Positions 5,879-6,661 of a stretch of DNA of 6,661 nucleotides are shown here, piece by piece; the stretch's first letter is position 1; each line of letters starts with the position of its first letter. Both the position numbers and the translations under genes were made by a program. This DNA is from Balneolales bacterium. GTDB taxonomy: Bacteria > Bacteroidota > Rhodothermia > Balneolales > Natronogracilivirgulaceae. The stretch is taken from contig SKNL01000228.1 of assembly GCA_007120555.1 (NCBI GenBank), positions 1 to 6,661 of the forward strand. Direction: 5' to 3'. The notes under the pieces were generated by a model. The model had not been told where the DNA came from. It did not search any database and worked only from the letters and a program-made list of their open reading frames with translations.

Positions 5879-6661
5879 TTACAACTCTCCGGTGGTTGAC
5901 AGTTTTCGGAAAGCGTCAAGATCGCAGATCATATCGTATGAGTATCGGATAAATATCTTTCCCACATCGTACCGTGTCCATTCGGGCACCTCCTGTCCCA
6001 GTGCCAGTTTGACAAGTGCTTCGGGCAGGTTTTGTCCGGCAGCCACGGCCAGGTAGACCCAGGCGGGCAGCCGAGGGTTGATTTCGATAAGGTACAGTTC
6101 GTTTTTGGGCGTGCGGATCAGCTCCAGCTCCATGCCACCGCGCCAGTTTGTGGCGGACATGACGTGGCGGGTGAAATCGAGCATGGACGGATCGTCGAGC
6201 GTTATGCCGCCCCAGGCCTTGCCCTTGTCCGTGATATACTGTTTGCGCATGGCAACAGCTCCGATAGTCCGGCCATTACCGTCACCAAGAGCAACCACGT
6301 TAACCTCCGTGCCTGTGACAAACTCCTGGACGATGACGGGTAATCCCCATTTTGCGCTGATCGTGTTGAAATAGATGCGGGCCTGCTCCGCACTGCGCGC
6401 AAGAAATGCGTCATAGAACTTCCCCTTGATCATAAGCGGCCATGAGAAACCATCCCTGCGCACCAGGTCCTCGATTTCCTCGAAGGATGTGACAGGCCGG
6501 CTGTCCGGGACCCGGATATCATACTTTCTCCCGTACTGTGGCAGATTGCTTTTGTGCCGCTCCTCAAACTGGCGCATGGCAGGGAGAAAAGTATGGATGC
6601 CAATCTCCCTTAGTTTGTCTGCCAGTTTTATGAAGACAAAAATCTCCGAGTCGAAATTTGG
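5879..6661 (-). CDS. ATP-grasp ligase, 5' end beyond the window
   Basis: The visible 260 residues run without a stop from the right edge to TAA at 5879-5881. The ATG at 6577 is internal: upstream codons still read good protein (NFDSEIFVFIKLADKLREIG then IHTFLPAM). Visible numbering: Lys79 in PLMIKGKFYDA is the ATP-binding lysine; VQEFVTGTEVNV (around 112-123) is the adenine/ribose strand with acidic contacts; MELELI (177-182) and LIEINPRLPAW (Glu193, Asn195, Arg197) are the metal- and phosphate-binding residues. All are intact, as in the carbamoyl-phosphate-synthase/biotin-carboxylase-like ATP-grasp group. Such enzymes activate a carboxylate as acyl phosphate and join it to an amine or thiol. 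It lies 62 bases before the decarboxylase gene, so the two probably act in sequence. The substrate cannot be read from sequence, and the missing N-terminus may hold part of the specificity region. Confidence 0.88.
   Translation of the reverse strand, partial: PNFDSEIFVFIKLADKLREIGIHTFLPAMRQFEERHKSNLPQYGRKYDIRVPDSRPVTSFEEIEDLVRRDGFSWPLMIKGKFYDAFLARSAEQARIYFNTISAKWGLPVIVQEFVTGTEVNVVALGDGNGRTIGAVAMRKQYITDKGKAWGGITLDDPSMLDFTRHVMSATNWRGGMELELIRTPKNELYLIEINPRLPAWVYLAVAAGQNLPEALVKLALGQEVPEWTRYDVGKIFIRYSYDMICDLDAFRKLSTTGEL

Noticed and set aside
5817..5885. Search for a Bacteroidota-type promoter (TTG / TAnnTTTG) before the decarboxylase.
   Set aside because: Only an off-spaced TAACATTTG is present on the minus strand; no convincing match.

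Overview
The window holds one minus-strand gene cluster, transcribed from right to left. It starts upstream of the right edge and ends near position 304. A fragment of an unrelated plus-strand gene fills the left 300 bases and converges on the cluster. The sequence looks like a chromosome segment from a Gram-negative bacterium of the Bacteroidota / Balneolota / Rhodothermota kind. The reasons are a TPR-plus-outer-membrane-barrel gene, A-rich leaders without Shine-Dalgarno sequences before several starts, moderate GC content, and a urea-transporter/M23 fusion architecture that I associate with that group from memory. The lineage is an inference; no marker gene is present.

Order of transcription: (1) an ATP-grasp ligase, 5' end cut off at the right edge (6661-5879); (2) a fold-type III PLP-dependent amino-acid decarboxylase (5816-4464); (3) a fusion of a urea-transporter-type channel, an M23 metallopeptidase-like domain and an unidentified C-terminal domain (4429-2231); (4) a secreted protein with an N-terminal TPR region and a predicted outer-membrane beta-barrel (2240-909); (5) a secreted TPR protein (about 909-304). 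Gaps are 62 and 34 bases, then the genes overlap by 10 bases and by 1 (or 13) bases. A single transcript with translational coupling at the last two junctions is therefore likely.

The first two genes look like a small cytoplasmic pathway: an ATP-dependent carboxylate-amine (or thiol) ligase and an amino-acid decarboxylase. The last three make a route through the envelope: an inner-membrane channel with an attached M23 fold, an outer-membrane barrel and a periplasmic TPR partner. A system that makes a small amine or amide and moves it, or senses it, across the envelope is a reasonable hypothesis, but the sequence does not identify the substrate.

Other points: a perfect 13-bp inverted repeat sits inside the barrel gene at the TPR/barrel junction. 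The plus-strand fragment at the left edge appears to carry a one-base frameshift at an A4 run. I saw no tRNA, rRNA, CRISPR array, insertion sequence or convincing intrinsic terminator.
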